A stretch of 64,000 bases of DNA from a virus, in the IMG/VR virus record IMGVR_UViG_3300025634_000002, positions 1 through 64,000 of that record; one strand, 5' to 3'. A model generated the notes under the pieces. That model was given only the letters and a program-made list of their open reading frames with translations, made no database searches and was not told the origin of the DNA. A program made the translations under genes and the position numbers. Shown here one piece after another: positions 1-8,146 of this stretch. The stretch's first letter is position 1, and every line of letters starts with the position of its first letter.

Positions 1-1350
1 TCATGAGAAGCCAACCGATGTGTCGATGCTTGGACCAGTGACCGCGGTATCCACATCCAGCGTCGAAACTGCCGTCTGGGCGCTGGGGCTCGTCACGTCG
101 GTCTCCACTTTCAGCATTGTCACCGCCGTCTGAACGTCCAAACTGGTCACCTCCGTGCGGGCATAGGCGACCCGCTGGATGACGCTAAATCTGGCCCGGA
201 GGTACGAGGCGACTTTTACCCGGGCCCTCAGGAATACCGTGCCGGTGTATCCAAAGACCCCGCGATCCTGCGTCCTGGCCCCGACCCTTCCCTTGAGGGC
301 AATGGTGAACCGACTGGCACCGCGCGCCTTCGCCTGGGCACTGCTACGCGCAAACAGCCCAAGTATGAGCTGCTCGAGGCCGCGCGCTTTCGTCACTGTC
401 ATGACGCGGCCAGCCAGGGCCGTAGCCCCGCGCACCGTGGCGCGGCCTTTCGACACCGACTTGGTCCGCGTTAACAGCAGGACGTTCCCGCGGGCAACTG
501 CCCGACCGTGGGTCTGGGCCTCTACCCGACTGAACAATCCAAGCAGACGGGTGAAAGCCCCGCGCCCCGTTGTCGAGCTTCGAGCCTGGCCCCGAAAGAA
601 CGCCGTCGCCGTCATGGCATCCCGGGCTCTAGCGGCCCCGTTGATCAGCCCGAACAGGGCGACAACTGCCGTGACGGACTGGAACAAGCCACGGGCTGCC
701 GAGCGCGCCTTGACCCGTGACGCCAGCGAGAGCGCGTAGAGCCCCGCCGAGAGGCGCCCGTGGGTCTGGGCGGCAGACCTAGCTGCGAGGCCAGCAGCAG
801 CCCTGGGAGCGCCACGGACGGTCGCGGAGGCCCGTCCACGCCCAGCTATGTGAGCGGACGGCGAGACAGATGCCCTAGCATGGGCGGCAGATTCCTCGTG
901 GCCCGCGAGACGGGCCATAGCCGATACGCCAGCACGCGCCTTTGCCGTGGCGCTGTCACGACCCGCCAGCGGGGTTCGCCCCGACACCGTAGCGCGGCCC
1001 TTGGCAGCCGATGCTTCACGGCCAAAGAGGCCAGTGCGCCCGGAAAGAGATGCGCGCCCGGTAGCCAGCGCCTCAGATCGTCCAAGCACCTTGGCCGACC
1101 ACGACGGCAGGCCCCTGGCTTGGGCCGCTGCCTTCATGATCCCTTGGAGCGGGCGGAGAACCTTTAGTGTAGCCCGAGCCCGCGCAGCGCTCTGTTCGCG
1201 CCCGGAAAGCGCAGTCCGGCCGAGGAGCGTGCCCCGGCCGGTTCCAGTCGATTTAACCCGAGCGGTCAGCGCCACCGTCGAGGGAGCAGAAGCCGAGGGG
1301 ATGACGCCGATCGGCTCGGTGCCGATCGGGCCAAAGCCGGGCATAGACAT
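1..1350 (-). CDS. Arg/Ala-rich tandem-repeat protein, probable virion or tail-tip component
   Basis: No family recognised. After an N-terminal Gly/Pro-rich lead (GPIGTEPIG, like the IGSSQIGTIP lead of the baseplate protein at 59713-60462) the protein is about 18 degenerate units of almost exactly 20 residues, each starting with an Arg and having a Leu/Gly/Arg centre. The last 50 residues change to a 9-residue repeat of the form T-x-V-T/S-x-x-x-x-Q/E/D. It is very basic until that acidic tail. The start is an ATG with an AGAGGGG ribosome site. It is last in the minus structural run, after fibre-like genes, hence the virion guess; function unknown. Confidence 0.75.
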   Translation of the reverse strand: MSMPGFGPIGTEPIGVIPSASAPSTVALTARVKSTGTGRGTLLGRTALSGREQSAARARATLKVLRPLQGIMKAAAQARGLPSWSAKVLGRSEALATGRASLSGRTGLFGREASAAKGRATVSGRTPLAGRDSATAKARAGVSAMARLAGHEESAAHARASVSPSAHIAGRGRASATVRGAPRAAAGLAARSAAQTHGRLSAGLYALSLASRVKARSAARGLFQSVTAVVALFGLINGAARARDAMTATAFFRGQARSSTTGRGAFTRLLGLFSRVEAQTHGRAVARGNVLLLTRTKSVSKGRATVRGATALAGRVMTVTKARGLEQLILGLFARSSAQAKARGASRFTIALKGRVGARTQDRGVFGYTGTVFLRARVKVASYLRARFSVIQRVAYARTEVTSLDVQTAVTMLKVETDVTSPSAQTAVSTLDVDTAVTGPSIDTSVGFS

Positions 1351-1375
1351 CGGCAGCCCCTCTTAGCTGGCAGCC

Positions 1376-1591
1376 TTACTGGGCGGACGAAGGCGGACAG
1401 TCGCCATGACGTTTACAGTTTACAGCACCGTCGCCACCAGCGTTGGCGAAAATCGGGGTCGGCTGCACGCAACCAACCGGATGATTGAAGACAGTGCAGA
1501 CCGGAGGAGATGTTGCGAACGCCGGGGCGACGACGTACCCGCCGACGAGCAGCATGCCGATGATGGCGAGACTGGAAAGGATGATCTTCAT
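1376..1591 (-). CDS. Small secreted cysteine-containing protein
   Basis: 71 residues. The N-terminus (MKIILSSLAIIGMLL) is a Sec signal peptide ending near AFA; the mature part has four cysteines (CTVFNHPVGC, CKRHGDC). I chose the ATG at 1591 rather than the in-frame ATG at 1603 because GGAGAA lies about 6 bases before it. Function is not recognisable; the cysteines suggest disulphides in the periplasm. Confidence 0.6.
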   Translation of the reverse strand: MKIILSSLAIIGMLLVGGYVVAPAFATSPPVCTVFNHPVGCVQPTPIFANAGGDGAVNCKRHGDCPPSSAQ

Positions 1592-1685
1592 GTGGTTCTC
1601 CATGTTTGCGGCGAGCCGCGCCGCGCGTACCCTTTTTGTGGCGCACGGACATTAACACCAACGACCGGTGCGTCAAAGTTGGGTT

Positions 1686-3047
1686 TTACTGCTCGCCCCA
1701 CAGCACGTAAGTGCCGGTGGCGTTGCTCAAGACGAATTTGATGTGATCGGTCACGTCGTTCTGAGTGGCTTCGGTGAAATCTAGCAGAACCCCGACATTA
1801 TCCTGCGCGGCGCTTCCATTTCCAATGGCGCTTAGCCCGCTGATGTATTTGCTGGTGGACGCGAGACCTGCATTGAGCACTTCCACAGTTCCCGATGACG
1901 AAGACGACCCGCCGACATCGGTCCCGATAGTATTGGCGGTGCCGTAGCTCGATCCTCCGTTGGAGGAGAGGGCCAGGGTCACATGTCCCACGGACCCCGT
2001 GGTGACCTCTTTGAAGACGATCTTCAGCCGCTTGTAGGTCGCGCCAAGTGCGATGCCGGTTCCGGACGAGATCGAACCGCCGTTGATGCGGGTCCAGGTT
2101 TCAGTGCCCGCGCTCGCGCTTGAGCATGTAGCCGCGGCATCGCTGAGGTCGCCACAAGCAATCGCCTGAGTGCCACCGAGCGATATGCTGTGCCCAGCGA
2201 TATTCATGGACGAATTCGTCAGCGACGAGTTCCCGATATTAGAGAGGGTATTGCTCGATCCTGAGATGGTCTTGTTGGTGACGGTATCGGTGCTGTCGGC
2301 ATTGAGCACCGTTCCAGCAGTGTGGAACTGCAGATTGCCGCCACCGGTAGCCGGGGCCTTGAGGGTCGCTGACCCTGACGTAGCTCCTTTGAGAGCGACA
2401 TCACCGTCGTTGAACGACTGAACCCCTGACCATGTGTTCGCGCCGTTGAGCAGCGGGATCGTGCCACCACTGGTGCCGGTCGCCGTAGAGCATCCCGTCG
2501 CGCCATTCGATAGATCGGCACAGGCGAAGGTCTGCGTCCCACCGAGCGACACCGAGTGCCCGGCGAGGGTCATGCTCGAATTGGCGAGCGCCGTGTTGGC
2601 TACGGTCGCACAAGTCCCAGCCCCCGCCGTCGAAATGGCGGAGATGAACTGATTGGTGCAGGTAGTAGCCGCTGGCAGTGGGGCAGCGAACCACACCGAA
2701 TCCGGCGTCAGGCTGATCGTTACAGTGCCGGTGAAACTGACCTTCGAGCCAGAGTTCGATGAGGCATAGACCGTGGTGCGAGCGAGCGTTGGGCCAACCG
2801 AGGAATACGTCCCCAAGCCCTGTTCCCAGTCGCCGGCCGTGTCGGTTGCGACATACTGAGCGGTATTACTGTTGCCGACAGTCGACCACGCCTGCAACCC
2901 GGTTGGCGGGGTGTTGAGCAGGACGAAATCGGAAGTGCCGGCCGTAAGTGACGTATCCTGGACGCGGTCAACCCAAATCGGGCCAGCCGCAAGGGCTGGC
3001 ACCGAGAGGAGCGCGACGACCGCGGCGAGGAGGAGGCGCTTCAGCAT
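1686..3047 (-). CDS. Fibre-like protein with Sec signal peptide
   Basis: 453 residues. It opens with a classical signal peptide (MLKRLLLAAVVALL, cleavage near ALA-AG), then GPIWVDRVQDTS, a start common in phage fibre proteins. Two copies of a module with NSS-x3-AGHS-x-SLGGTQ followed by AC-x-DLS lie near residues 155-190 and 275-310. The Ser/Gly/Thr-rich beta composition fits a tail fibre or host-contact protein. Its ATG overlaps the stop of the upstream gene (TGATG), so the two are probably translationally coupled. Confidence 0.7.
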   Translation of the reverse strand: MLKRLLLAAVVALLSVPALAAGPIWVDRVQDTSLTAGTSDFVLLNTPPTGLQAWSTVGNSNTAQYVATDTAGDWEQGLGTYSSVGPTLARTTVYASSNSGSKVSFTGTVTISLTPDSVWFAAPLPAATTCTNQFISAISTAGAGTCATVANTALANSSMTLAGHSVSLGGTQTFACADLSNGATGCSTATGTSGGTIPLLNGANTWSGVQSFNDGDVALKGATSGSATLKAPATGGGNLQFHTAGTVLNADSTDTVTNKTISGSSNTLSNIGNSSLTNSSMNIAGHSISLGGTQAIACGDLSDAAATCSSASAGTETWTRINGGSISSGTGIALGATYKRLKIVFKEVTTGSVGHVTLALSSNGGSSYGTANTIGTDVGGSSSSSGTVEVLNAGLASTSKYISGLSAIGNGSAAQDNVGVLLDFTEATQNDVTDHIKFVLSNATGTYVLWGEQ

Positions 3048-3925
3048 CAGGCCGCCGTGAGCGTGAGAGACGAGGCCGCAAACGATGCGGTAACACCAGA
3101 CGGCACCGACTGCTGCGTGATCTTGCGGACCATGCCGTCGCCGGTTCCAGTAGTGTTGACACCGACGTTGAAATTGTCACCGCTGACGCCCGCGACCGTC
3201 AGGGCCCCGGCAAACGACCCACCAGTGGCCGGGAGCGTGCCGCCGTACTTCTGGGTAACCACGACCGGATCACCGTTCGAATACCCATTGGCGGGGCTGG
3301 TAAATACGCCCGGGCTTGCATTGGTACAGGTAAACGGCAGCCACGAATAGTTGCCCAGATAGTCGCCGGAGATGTAGTTGCCGGAGGTCAGGGCGTCATA
3401 GACGCCGAACGCCACGACAGTGCCCCAGGAGCCGGTCGCCGCGGGGAAGGTGACGACGGCGCCATTGGTCACACTGGCCGGGGAGGTCGCGGGCTCAGCG
3501 CCGCTCGAGGCGGATGCCGCAGGCCATGCCGAAAACTGGATGCTGTCGCCATTACCGACGCCGCCGCCCGAGGCGTTGGCGCTCATGACGACCGTGGTGC
3601 CGGTGACCGATAGGACAGTCGTGCCGGCCGGAATGACAGAGGGCGCGGTGACGTCGGTGATCGTCATGCCGGGGACGATCCACGCCGGGGTCGATGCGAA
3701 ATGGAGCGTCGCGTTGCCCGAGGCTGTAGTATTGTTGGTAGTAGCCGGGCCCGCGACCTGGACGCGGGCATAGGAACCGCCCGAGACTTCGGTGCCGCCG
3801 GAGCCAGCATCGCTCGGAGCGACCGTGAACAGCGCGAGGAACCGATTGACCAAGGCGGGCATAGCCGTCTGGCCACTCTCCCAGTTCAGGAGTGACTCGG
3901 CAGAAGAATCAGACAAGCCGGGCAT
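3047..3925 (-). CDS. Phage tail fibre-like protein
   Basis: 292 residues. The N-terminal 60 residues (LSDSSAESLLNW, NRFLALFT, GSGGTEVSGG, YARVQV) match a short family of phage tail/virion proteins that follows fibre genes. The remainder is Gly/Thr/Val-rich beta sequence including a PGMTITDV segment like beta modules elsewhere in this genome. No signal peptide, unlike its neighbours. Exact position in the virion is not known. Confidence 0.7.
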   Translation of the reverse strand: MPGLSDSSAESLLNWESGQTAMPALVNRFLALFTVAPSDAGSGGTEVSGGSYARVQVAGPATTNNTTASGNATLHFASTPAWIVPGMTITDVTAPSVIPAGTTVLSVTGTTVVMSANASGGGVGNGDSIQFSAWPAASASSGAEPATSPASVTNGAVVTFPAATGSWGTVVAFGVYDALTSGNYISGDYLGNYSWLPFTCTNASPGVFTSPANGYSNGDPVVVTQKYGGTLPATGGSFAGALTVAGVSGDNFNVGVNTTGTGDGMVRKITQQSVPSGVTASFAASSLTLTAA

Positions 3926-3946
3926 CGGGTGCTCCGTTGAAAGGGT

Positions 3947-4123
3947 TTAAGCGAATTCGCGTTTCGCCTGTGAAGGAAGGGGCTGCATCGAGACGGTGCC
4001 GTCCTCGGCCATCGATAGCGTGAGGTTCTGGCCGGGCTGCACCGTCACGACAATTGCGTGCCTGAGAAGCGCAACGGCGGTGCTGCAGAGCATCGCGGCG
4101 CGGAGAAGCTTACTGCTGGACAT
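3947..4123 (-). CDS. Small hypothetical protein with hydrophobic N-terminus
   Basis: 58 residues, starting MSSSKLLRAAMLCSTAVALL and ending SQAKREFA. It overlaps the 3' end of the upstream signal-peptide gene by 14 bases and fills the gap to the next gene. The ribosome site is weak. The hydrophobic N-terminus could be a membrane anchor. Confidence 0.45.
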   Translation of the reverse strand: MSSSKLLRAAMLCSTAVALLRHAIVVTVQPGQNLTLSMAEDGTVSMQPLPSQAKREFA

Positions 4124-4934
4124 AGGTCAGCACGCCCTGGACGTTCACGGCCGTCCCAGCGGTCACGATGCAGATGCCGGCCGAAGCGGCGCTCTTGAAC
4201 ACGGTCTGCGTGCCGCCACCATAGGTCACGGGGACGACCGCTGCCGCCGAGGTGAGATCACCATTGCCGAACGTGCCGGTGAGCGCCGTGGGGCTCGTGC
4301 AGGCGGCACCAGTCCCATATTCGAACGAGGCAAGATCAGCCGAGGTAGCTGACGGTGCGATACTCATGGCGAAGCCGCAGACATAGACCGTCGTCGACCC
4401 GCTGACCGCAACAAGGCTGGTCGTGGTGGCCGAAGTGACGCTGATCGCGGCACTGGATTTCGCGGCCGAGGTGCACGGGTCCGATGTCCCGACAATCCAA
4501 GGCGTCGTGCCCTGATTGGCGGTCACCGTCCCCGGGATGGTTTCGGCGGCGGCGCCGACAAGGTTCACTGGACCCGTGGCCTGATAGACCACGAACGTCG
4601 CCGTGCTGCTCGCCGTGATGCCCGCGATGTAGGTTGCCGTATTCGCCCAGACGGTGAGCGCCATCCCGGCCTTGATCAGCGTCGAGCTCGTCGTCGCAAC
4701 GACGGTCGAGTCACCGAGCGCCATATAGGCGTCCGCGGTGCCGGTGTTGAAGACGGTTACCGCGCCATAGGGGATGATCGTGGCCGGAAGCGCCACACTG
4801 GACGAGGAATTGGAGACGCTGAGCGTGGTCTGGCCACCAAGCACCGAATAGGGAGCCGGAGTAGGTGTCGTCTGCGCATAGGCAGGCACCAGCATCGCAA
4901 GGCCCAAGGCTAAGGCGGCGAGTAGACGCTTCAT
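4110..4934 (-). CDS. Exported beta-rich protein with Sec signal peptide, fibre/spike-like
   Basis: 274 residues. Signal peptide MKRLLAALALGLAM with cleavage near AYA-Q. The mature protein is rich in Ser, Thr, Ala and Val. Two cysteines (VYVCGF and ICIV) sit in the C-terminal half. It lies between fibre-like genes and head-tail genes. The family is not recognised beyond a phage structural look. Confidence 0.65.
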   Translation of the reverse strand: MKRLLAALALGLAMLVPAYAQTTPTPAPYSVLGGQTTLSVSNSSSSVALPATIIPYGAVTVFNTGTADAYMALGDSTVVATTSSTLIKAGMALTVWANTATYIAGITASSTATFVVYQATGPVNLVGAAAETIPGTVTANQGTTPWIVGTSDPCTSAAKSSAAISVTSATTTSLVAVSGSTTVYVCGFAMSIAPSATSADLASFEYGTGAACTSPTALTGTFGNGDLTSAAAVVPVTYGGGTQTVFKSAASAGICIVTAGTAVNVQGVLTYVQQ

Positions 4935-4944
4935 GTCCGAGTCC

Positions 4945-5367
4945 TTACGAGTTCAGTTGGGCCACAATGGCGATCTTCACCCACTGGCTCCAATGTTCGA
5001 GCACATAGGCCGCGAGCCAGGTATTGCTTTCCGGAACGCCAGGAGTGCCATCGGGGAAGATGATCAGATCGCCGCCCTCTTGCTGGGCGCGCACGAGACC
5101 TTCGACCTCACCCGACAGATAGATCGCCCGTCTAGTGCCGGAGATGTTCAGCCCGTCGAGCAGTTCGAGATCCCGATAGGTGAGGGACTGGACCTGCATC
5201 CGGGCAGTGAAGGTCGCGTATTGGGGAACACGCGACCCGTCCGGATTGGTGGTGTAGCCGGTCGAGCGCTGGACCGTGGCCAACACAAACGGGTTGACCG
5301 CGGAAATGAGGCCGCTGGCTATTTGATGCAGGTTCACCAGGTCAGGCTTTGTCGCCGGCTGCCACAC
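4945..5367 (-). CDS. Conserved phage virion protein, head-tail region
   Basis: Up to 140 residues. The core (LHQIASGLISAVNPF, TYRDLELLDGLNISGTRRA, WLAAYVLEHW) resembles a conserved protein found near head-tail completion genes in many proteobacterial phages; I cannot assign a structural name. The start shown is a GTG overlapping the upstream gene by 26 bases. A second GTG ten codons in (5337), just after the upstream stop, is equally possible. Confidence 0.65.
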   Translation of the reverse strand: MWQPATKPDLVNLHQIASGLISAVNPFVLATVQRSTGYTTNPDGSRVPQYATFTARMQVQSLTYRDLELLDGLNISGTRRAIYLSGEVEGLVRAQQEGGDLIIFPDGTPGVPESNTWLAAYVLEHWSQWVKIAIVAQLNS

Positions 5368-5641
5368 CGGCAGCTTCGTTCATCGTCGTCTTGGCGTCGT
5401 CGGCGGCCGTGTTCATGGTGGTCTTCGCCTTATCGGAGGCGTCGTTCATCACGGTCTTGGCCGCGTCTACTGGCACAGGGGGAGCCCCCGTCTGGGGGAC
5501 CGGTGGCTTATAGGCGACCTTGTCGGGCCTGCCCAAACGCCAGTCGTCGAGCATCGCCTGCAGGTCGTTCCGGTTGTCCTCGACGAACTTGATCGCAGGC
5601 CCGGCGAGGGTGAACTTCTTGATAGAGGCGTCGAGGTCCAT
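5342..5641 (-). CDS. Small repeat-tailed hypothetical protein
   Basis: 99 residues. The N-terminal half (AIKKFTLAGPAIKFVEDNRND) looks globular and helical. The C-terminal 40 residues are an 11-residue A-K-T-x-MN-x-A-A repeat expected to form an amphipathic helix. It sits among virion genes; function unknown. Confidence 0.6.
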   Translation of the reverse strand: MDLDASIKKFTLAGPAIKFVEDNRNDLQAMLDDWRLGRPDKVAYKPPVPQTGAPPVPVDAAKTVMNDASDKAKTTMNTAADDAKTTMNEAAGVAAGDKA

Positions 5642-5657
5642 TTTCGATGTCCTTTGG

Positions 5658-6407
5658 TTAGCCGGTGAACGACACGCTGTTCAGCTGCCCAGTCGCAGCG
5701 CCGGCCGAGGTGGTGACGAGCATCGTCAGTTCGAGCACGACATGCTGGCCCGGAGTGAGGTTCGTGCCAGTCACCGTGAAGGTGTATGGCGCCGCGGTGC
5801 CGGTGAACTGCTGGGCCGCAGAGGTGGTGACAGCGGCCTCAACGCCAGCCGTCTCGGTATAGAGCTGGGCTGTGATCGTAGTCGAGGCACCAGTGACGGT
5901 GCCGGAGCCGGTGTAATTGGCATTGACCACCACCGGGATATTCGCGCCGGCCACATAGGTCGTCGGGAGGTTGAATTCCCAGATTGCCTTATCGGTCTTG
6001 GCGCTCGATGAGGTAGCCTCACCAGTCAACACCAGCGACGTGCCGGCCACGCGCGTCACGCCAACGGTGCCGGTCGGGGTGCCCGGGGTGGCCGTCATCG
6101 GCACACCGAGGTCCGACTTGGCATCCGTCAAGGACAGGTAGCGCGTGATCGGTGCGCCACCACCAGGAACGTAGGTCTGGGCCAGACTAATGAGCTGGCC
6201 GTTCGCGCCGGGCTGCTTGAGGATGGCCTGATAGAGCGCGCCACCGGCAACCGACTGGGACTGGGTGTAGAGCTCGGAATTGATCCCTACGCTCGCCGTA
6301 GGGGCCGGTGAAGGCACCTGGTCGAGCAGGAGGGTCTGCGCGAACGCCGGAGCGGCCACGAGCAGCATGAGCGCGGCGCCGGCAAGCGCCTTGAGCAAGG
6401 TCTTCAT
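5658..6407 (-). CDS. Exported virion-like protein with Sec signal peptide
   Basis: 249 residues. Strong signal peptide (MKTLLKALAGAALMLL, cleavage near AFA-Q). The mature protein has a helical start (NSELYTQSQSVAGG) and a C-terminal beta domain with GQHVVLEL. Gene position between head-tail adaptors and fibres suggests a structural role, which is hard to reconcile with export unless it acts at the cell surface. Confidence 0.65.
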   Translation of the reverse strand: MKTLLKALAGAALMLLVAAPAFAQTLLLDQVPSPAPTASVGINSELYTQSQSVAGGALYQAILKQPGANGQLISLAQTYVPGGGAPITRYLSLTDAKSDLGVPMTATPGTPTGTVGVTRVAGTSLVLTGEATSSSAKTDKAIWEFNLPTTYVAGANIPVVVNANYTGSGTVTGASTTITAQLYTETAGVEAAVTTSAAQQFTGTAAPYTFTVTGTNLTPGQHVVLELTMLVTTSAGAATGQLNSVSFTG

Positions 6408-6442
6408 TCGGATTCTCCTTGAAGGTCGGCCGGCGGCCGGGT

Positions 6443-6889
6443 TTACGTTTTTACGTCGTAGTCGACGGAGGCCAAAAGATGACCCGTATCGACCAACGGT
6501 TTTGATGACCCCTTGCGGGCAATCGTAGCTGGCGCCAGAGGCGGCGACACAAGATCGATGATCGACTGCTGTATTTGGCCCTTCACCGCCTCGCCCGTTT
6601 GGGCGAGTGTCTTGGCCGCGTCGTAGTCATTGGCCTTCAACAGCGCCGCAATCGCGGCAGGCCACTCCGGGCCCTTATTGGCGATTGTCGAACGAAAGAA
6701 CGGCCGGGGCGGAATTCCCGCGCGGGGAGCTCCGAATTCTTGGATAGCAGCAATAGTCGCGACGTGCTCTCCGGAGGGGTACGTCGAATTTTCTAGGAAG
6801 CCCACGTCGACCTCTTTGGCGCTCGAGGCTCGTTTCAGGATACCGTCGAGCGTGGCCGTGAGGCGCTCACCGCCGGAGAATTCAACCAT
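6443..6889 (-). CDS. HK97 gp10-like / virion morphogenesis protein
   Basis: 148 residues. The pattern VDVGFLEN, then A-x-IQEFGAP, then IPPRPFFR and a C-terminal LVDTGHLLASVDY is that of the HK97 gp10 / tail-completion family, which joins the head-tail connector. It follows the DUF4054 adaptor, the usual order. It overlaps the upstream small gene by 8 bases. Confidence 0.8.
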   Translation of the reverse strand: MVEFSGGERLTATLDGILKRASSAKEVDVGFLENSTYPSGEHVATIAAIQEFGAPRAGIPPRPFFRSTIANKGPEWPAAIAALLKANDYDAAKTLAQTGEAVKGQIQQSIIDLVSPPLAPATIARKGSSKPLVDTGHLLASVDYDVKT

Positions 6890-7112
6890 CGGTCTCTCTC
6901 AGCCGAACCGGACCCATCGAGTCCTTGTTCTGGTCGGCCCACGCCTTCCAGAATTCCTCGTCGACCTCGTTGACGCCATTGTGCAGCGTGACCGGATCAC
7001 CGATGGGTTTGGCGACAGGCTCACCGAACGTCGGCGGGTCGATCTTGTAGCGGCGCAGGACGATCCCAGACGGGGCGTCGCAGATCACGCTCACGGTCTT
7101 TTTGTCAGCCAT
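6882..7112 (-). CDS. Small phage protein, paralogue of the 7545-7988 product
   Basis: 76 residues. Its start (VSVICDAPSGIVLRRY) aligns with ITVACKLPHGLVLRLF of the neighbour at 7545-7988, and VDEEFWKAWADQN aligns with VDKDAFDLWMKQN there. It therefore looks like a shortened duplicate in the head-tail region. Function unknown. Confidence 0.7.
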   Translation of the reverse strand: MADKKTVSVICDAPSGIVLRRYKIDPPTFGEPVAKPIGDPVTLHNGVNEVDEEFWKAWADQNKDSMGPVRLRETDG

Positions 7113-7119
7113 CAGAGCC

Positions 7120-7545
7120 TCACTGGTTTAGCCACGGGTTGAACCAGCGCCGCGGCCCCGGAATGTAGCGCATTGTGCGCATGGGAGCAGTGGCTACCCA
7201 AAACATGCTTCCATAGCGCGTCTGGTTGTACCAAGCGGCCTCTGGTGTAGTCGGGAAGTCGGTCCCTACCGAAACGCTGCCTTCTGTCGCCGAATTAATC
7301 CTGCCGACCAGAGGCGAGGTAGGTTGCGTCGTCGACCCGTAGAGCAGTTGGCAGATATGGGCGACCATCAGGTTGAGCAGATTGGTCTGCGTCGCGGCAG
7401 TGGTCACCGGACCACCGCCATCGTTGCGGCAATACTGCTCGGCCAAGGGCAGCACGACACCTGTCACCTGTGCCTCAGTGATCGCGCCGAACTCGGGGAA
7501 GAGGCGCGACCACGGGGCATACTGGAACGCAATCTGGAACCCCAT
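7120..7545 (-). CDS. DUF4054 head-tail adaptor
   Basis: 141 residues. FPEF near the N-terminus, a NLLNLMVAHICQLLYG helix, GRINSATEGSVSV and WYNQTRYG are the signature of DUF4054, a head-tail connector family next to the capsid in Mu/P2-like phages. I chose the ATG at 7545 because conservation starts there and it overlaps the upstream stop as TGATG; a longer upstream extension is not protein-like. Confidence 0.85.
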   Translation of the reverse strand: MGFQIAFQYAPWSRLFPEFGAITEAQVTGVVLPLAEQYCRNDGGGPVTTAATQTNLLNLMVAHICQLLYGSTTQPTSPLVGRINSATEGSVSVGTDFPTTPEAAWYNQTRYGSMFWVATAPMRTMRYIPGPRRWFNPWLNQ

Positions 7546-7988
7546 CAGGCAACCGGTGCGATCTTGGGCTGTTCGTCGGCGGTCTTGATGCCCTTCGGGA
7601 CGCGGCTGGGATCGATCGGCTCGAGGCCATTGCGCACCGCCGCAAATTCCCGAACGAAACCGCGGATCATGTCGGCCTTTTCGGCACCGAAGATCAGCTT
7701 GTTGACGACGACCGGATTGTCCGCATTCTGCTTCATCCACAGATCGAAGGCATCTTTGTCGACGTTCTCGGTGTAGGCGTAGCTCGAACCTTCGGCCACA
7801 GGCTGGACCGTCACACCCTTGTGCTTGGTGAGATAACCGCGGATCACGATCTGACCCGGGCGAACCTGGGCTCGCTTGACGGTGCGGGTCCCTCCGCCAG
7901 GAGTCTGCTCGTCCTGATCGACCTGATCGAACAGGCGCAGAACGAGACCATGTGGAAGCTTACACGCGACCGTAATCGTGCCAGACAT
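7545..7988 (-). CDS. Conserved phage hypothetical, capsid-proximal
   Basis: 147 residues with an N-terminal beta segment (ITVACKLPHGLVLRLF), a middle VRPGQIVIRGYL segment, and a C-terminal charged part. The family is common between capsid and DUF4054 genes, where it may be a minor head or neck protein, but its role is not established here. A shortened paralogue lies at 6882-7112. Confidence 0.7.
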   Translation of the reverse strand: MSGTITVACKLPHGLVLRLFDQVDQDEQTPGGGTRTVKRAQVRPGQIVIRGYLTKHKGVTVQPVAEGSSYAYTENVDKDAFDLWMKQNADNPVVVNKLIFGAEKADMIRGFVREFAAVRNGLEPIDPSRVPKGIKTADEQPKIAPVA

Positions 7989-8146
7989 TTAATTCTCCGA
8001 TGTTGAGGGGTTTTGGAGGCGTCACGAATAGACCAGTCACCGGCCACGGCGACGTGCGCCGAAACACAGAAACCACGTTCTATCGTCGAGCCCGAAGGCC
8101 GCCTGATCTAGACGGATAGCATGTAAGAAGAATAGCAGAATTCTCC

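Noticed and set aside
179-739. 186-codon plus-strand frame over the repeat gene
   Set aside because: Arises from the repetitive Arg/Ala codons; no start signals.
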